A stretch of 6,628 bases of DNA from Clostridiales bacterium (GTDB lineage: Bacteria; Bacillota; Clostridia; Oscillospirales; Acutalibacteraceae), in contig JAJBVR010000031.1 of the NCBI GenBank assembly GCA_020859725.1, positions 1 through 6,628 on the forward strand, written 5' to 3'. Positions within the stretch are counted from its first letter, which is position 1, and each line of letters begins with the position of its first letter. A program made the translations under genes and the position numbers. A model generated the notes under the pieces. The model made no database searches. It had not been told where the DNA came from and saw nothing but the letters and a program-made list of their open reading frames with translations. Below, piece by piece: positions 4,226 to 6,628 of the stretch.

Positions 4226-6628
4226 ATGTATAAATTCAATAATTTTACACAAAAAGCAAACGAGGTTTTAAACCTTGCGATTAAAGCAGCTGAAAATTTC
4301 GGGCACACATATATCGGTTCCGAGCATATTCTTATAGGAATTCTTAAGGAAGGAACAAGCGCCGCCGTTCCTGTTTTGCAGGACAGAGATATAACGCTTG
4401 AAACGGTTGAAGATATAATCAAGGAAAATACGGGAGTAGGAAACCAGACTGTGCTTTCCCCCAATGACTTTACACCAACCGGAAAGCGTATTCTTGAAAT
4501 GGCATTTCAAATTGCAAGAAGCATGCGAAATTCTTTTGTGGGAACAGAGCATATTTTTCTTGCCATTTTAAGAGAAAGCGATTCCGGCGCCGTAAAAATT
4601 CTTAACGCCTGCGGAATAGACGAAAATATGCTTATGCAGGAATTTATCAATTCCGTCAGCAGCGATGACGATGGATGCAAAAATTCAAAGCAGGGCAAAA
4701 AAGGAAAAAGCAACACGCCTACTCTTGATGAATTTGGAAATGATTTAACCGAAAAAGCAAGAGAGGGAAAAATAGACCCGGTTATAGGCAGAGAAAAAGA
4801 AATAGAAAGAGTTATTCAGATACTTTCAAGGCGCACTAAAAACAACCCATGCCTTATCGGTGAGCCCGGAGTAGGTAAAACGGCAATTGCTGAGGGGCTG
4901 GCTCTTAAAATAGTTAAAGATGAAGTTCCCGAATTGCTTGCAGGTAAAAAAATAGTTGCCCTTGATTTAACATCAATGGTTGCGGGCACAAAATACCGCG
5001 GGGATTTTGAGGAAAGAATCAAAAAGGCCATGGATGAAGTAAAGAACGCAAAAAATATAATCTTATTCATTGATGAGGTTCACACTATTATGGGAGCCGG
5101 AGCGGCAGAAGGAGCCGTTGACGCCGCCAATATTCTGAAGCCGGCATTGGCGCGCGGCGAAATTCAGGTTATAGGCGCCACAACTATTGACGAATACAGA
5201 AAAAATATTGAAAAAGACGCTGCACTAGAACGCAGATTTCAGAGTGTTCTTGTAGGTGAACCATCCGAAGAGGAGGCCGTTGAAATTCTTAAAGGGCTGA
5301 GAGATAAATATGAGGCTCACCATAAAGTTAAAATTTCCGACGAAGCAATCGAAACCGCGGTTAAAATGAGCTCACGATATATAGCAGACAGATTTTTGCC
5401 CGATAAAGCAATAGATTTAATAGATGAAGCGGCTTCACGCGTAAGGCTGAAAGCATACACGGTTCCGCCGAATCTTAAAAGTATGGAGCAGGAAATCAAA
5501 AGGCTGAAAGAAGAAAAAGCCGCAGCGGTTTCAAACCAGGAATTTGAAAATGCGGCCAAGCTCAGAGATAAAGAAAAAGAACTCCAGACTTTGCTTGATA
5601 CGGAAAAAGAAAAATGGAAAAATTGTTCTTCAAGAGATATTAAGGAAGTAACAACCGATGATATTGCAAATGTTGTTTCCTCCTGGTCCGGCATACCCGT
5701 TACTCAGCTTACAAAAGAAGAATCGGAGAAGCTGCTTAATATGGAAAAAATTCTTCACGAAAGAATTGTTGGCCAGGACAAGGCTGTTTCCGCTATAGCC
5801 AAAGCCATAAGACGAGGCAGAGTGGGAATTAAAAATCCCGCCAGACCGCTAGGCTCGTTTATTTTCTTAGGACCTACCGGCGTTGGTAAAACCGAACTGT
5901 GCAAAGCGCTTGCAGAGGCTATGTTCGGCTCCGAAGATGCTATCATAAAGCTTGATATGAGCGAATATATGGAAAAGCATACCGTTTCAAAGCTTATCGG
6001 TTCGCCTCCGGGATACGTTGGATTTGATGAAGGCGGACAGCTTACCGAAAAAATAAGAAGAAAGCCTTATTCCGTTGTGCTTTTTGATGAAATCGAAAAA
6101 GCCCATCCGGACGTGTTTAATATGCTTCTTCAAATTCTTGAGGACGGAGTGCTTACAGATTCACAGGGAAGAAAAGTTTCATTTAAAAATTCTATAATCA
6201 TAATGACTTCAAATGTGGGCGCTTCTAAAATAGTTGATAATAAACTTGCGCTCGGATTCGGCGGCGAAAGCAATGAAAGCAAAAACATCGAAGAGCTTGT
6301 TATGCAGGATTTAAAGAAAACCTTTAAGCCGGAATTTTTAAACAGAATTGATGAAATAATTGTTTTCAATCAGCTTGAAAAGAACGATATTGAGGAAATT
6401 GCCAAACGTATGCTTAAAACGCTTACCAAAAGGCTTAAAGATATGGATATTGATTTAAGCTTTACGGATTCTGCGATTTCCGCGCTTGCAGACGCCGGAT
6501 TTGATAAGGTTTACGGAGCAAGACCCCTGAGACGTGCTATTCAGCAGAAAATTGAGGACCCGCTTTCGGAATTAATTTTGGAAAACAAGGTTGTTCCAAA
6601 CAGCAAGTGCAATGTTGATTATAAAGAC
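4226..6628 (+). CDS. clpC: ClpC, Hsp100 AAA+ unfoldase (3' end outside window)
   Basis: Codons 1-801 are present without a stop; B. subtilis ClpC has 810, so only about 10-30 residues are missing. Domains: a double Clp-N repeat (1-145) with GSEH (E33) and GTEH (E108), the counterparts of the phospho-arginine receptor glutamates E32/E106 of B. subtilis. First AAA+ module: Walker A GEPGVGKT 212-219, Walker B ILFIDE 279-284 and pore loop GTKYRGDFE. Middle domain with UVR-like coiled coil (about 410-460): F440, R447 and D448 match the contacts that hold the inactive head-to-head assembly in S. aureus. Second AAA+ module: Walker A GPTGVGKT 549-556, Walker B VVLFDE 617-622, pore GYVG, sensor-2 GAR 764-766. 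The LGF tripeptide (676-678) is the ClpP-docking loop. All catalytic motifs are intact. A full AAAGGAGG (4211-4218) lies 7 nt before the ATG, and mcsB ends 26 bp upstream. In the cytoplasm it unfolds substrates for ClpP. Confidence 0.97.
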   Translation, partial: MYKFNNFTQKANEVLNLAIKAAENFGHTYIGSEHILIGILKEGTSAAVPVLQDRDITLETVEDIIKENTGVGNQTVLSPNDFTPTGKRILEMAFQIARSMRNSFVGTEHIFLAILRESDSGAVKILNACGIDENMLMQEFINSVSSDDDGCKNSKQGKKGKSNTPTLDEFGNDLTEKAREGKIDPVIGREKEIERVIQILSRRTKNNPCLIGEPGVGKTAIAEGLALKIVKDEVPELLAGKKIVALDLTSMVAGTKYRGDFEERIKKAMDEVKNAKNIILFIDEVHTIMGAGAAEGAVDAANILKPALARGEIQVIGATTIDEYRKNIEKDAALERRFQSVLVGEPSEEEAVEILKGLRDKYEAHHKVKISDEAIETAVKMSSRYIADRFLPDKAIDLIDEAASRVRLKAYTVPPNLKSMEQEIKRLKEEKAAAVSNQEFENAAKLRDKEKELQTLLDTEKEKWKNCSSRDIKEVTTDDIANVVSSWSGIPVTQLTKEESEKLLNMEKILHERIVGQDKAVSAIAKAIRRGRVGIKNPARPLGSFIFLGPTGVGKTELCKALAEAMFGSEDAIIKLDMSEYMEKHTVSKLIGSPPGYVGFDEGGQLTEKIRRKPYSVVLFDEIEKAHPDVFNMLLQILEDGVLTDSQGRKVSFKNSIIIMTSNVGASKIVDNKLALGFGGESNESKNIEELVMQDLKKTFKPEFLNRIDEIIVFNQLEKNDIEEIAKRMLKTLTKRLKDMDIDLSFTDSAISALADAGFDKVYGARPLRRAIQQKIEDPLSELILENKVVPNSKCNVDYKD

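Noticed and set aside
4192..6369. Several 60-125 codon open frames on the - strand inside clpC
   Set aside because: They are shadows of the strongly conserved clpC frame, Ser/Phe/Leu-rich, without ribosome binding sites.

Overview
The window looks like chromosomal DNA of a low-GC Gram-positive bacterium (Bacillota), most likely a Clostridia-type anaerobe. The evidence is the complete ctsR-mcsA-mcsB-clpC order, which is a hallmark of that phylum, together with strong AGGAGG-like ribosome binding sites, AT-rich intergenic DNA with textbook -35/-10 promoters, and a tiny Cys/Gly-rich membrane peptide of a kind common in spore formers. The exact genus cannot be read from the sequence.

Left part (1-936): the 3' end of a hisC-type aminotransferase gene on the + strand converges on an unrecognised 165-residue protein gene on the - strand. 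One long hairpin between them can terminate transcription from both sides. Middle part (937-2003): a divergent 150-bp spacer carries a clear promoter for a compact short-chain dehydrogenase that resembles YmfI, the EF-P 5-aminopentanone reductase. It is followed by a 41-residue Cys/Gly-rich single-pass peptide behind an inverted repeat and a possible sporulation-type promoter, and then by a strong GAAA-loop terminator.

Right part (2004-6628): the protein quality-control operon. One strong extended -10 promoter is flanked by CtsR boxes, with one inverted box over the -35/spacer and two overlapping direct boxes just downstream. It drives ctsR (repressor), mcsA (zinc-finger/UVR adaptor), mcsB (arginine-kinase-family protein) and clpC (Hsp100 unfoldase, cut by the window end at codon 801). 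In the known B. subtilis scheme, heat inactivates CtsR, McsA activates McsB, McsB phosphorylates arginines on aberrant proteins, and the ClpC N-domain recognises phospho-arginine and feeds substrates to ClpP.

The most notable observation is that ClpC and CtsR keep their diagnostic residues while McsB does not. McsB has Ser for the reactive Cys, Lys for two ATP-phosphate-binding Arg, Asp for a catalytic Glu with a shortened loop, and half of the RDxxRA allosteric motif missing. Whether this McsB is still an arginine kinase is a real question. No mobile element, CRISPR array, tRNA or rRNA was seen, and no spacer exceeds 300 bases.
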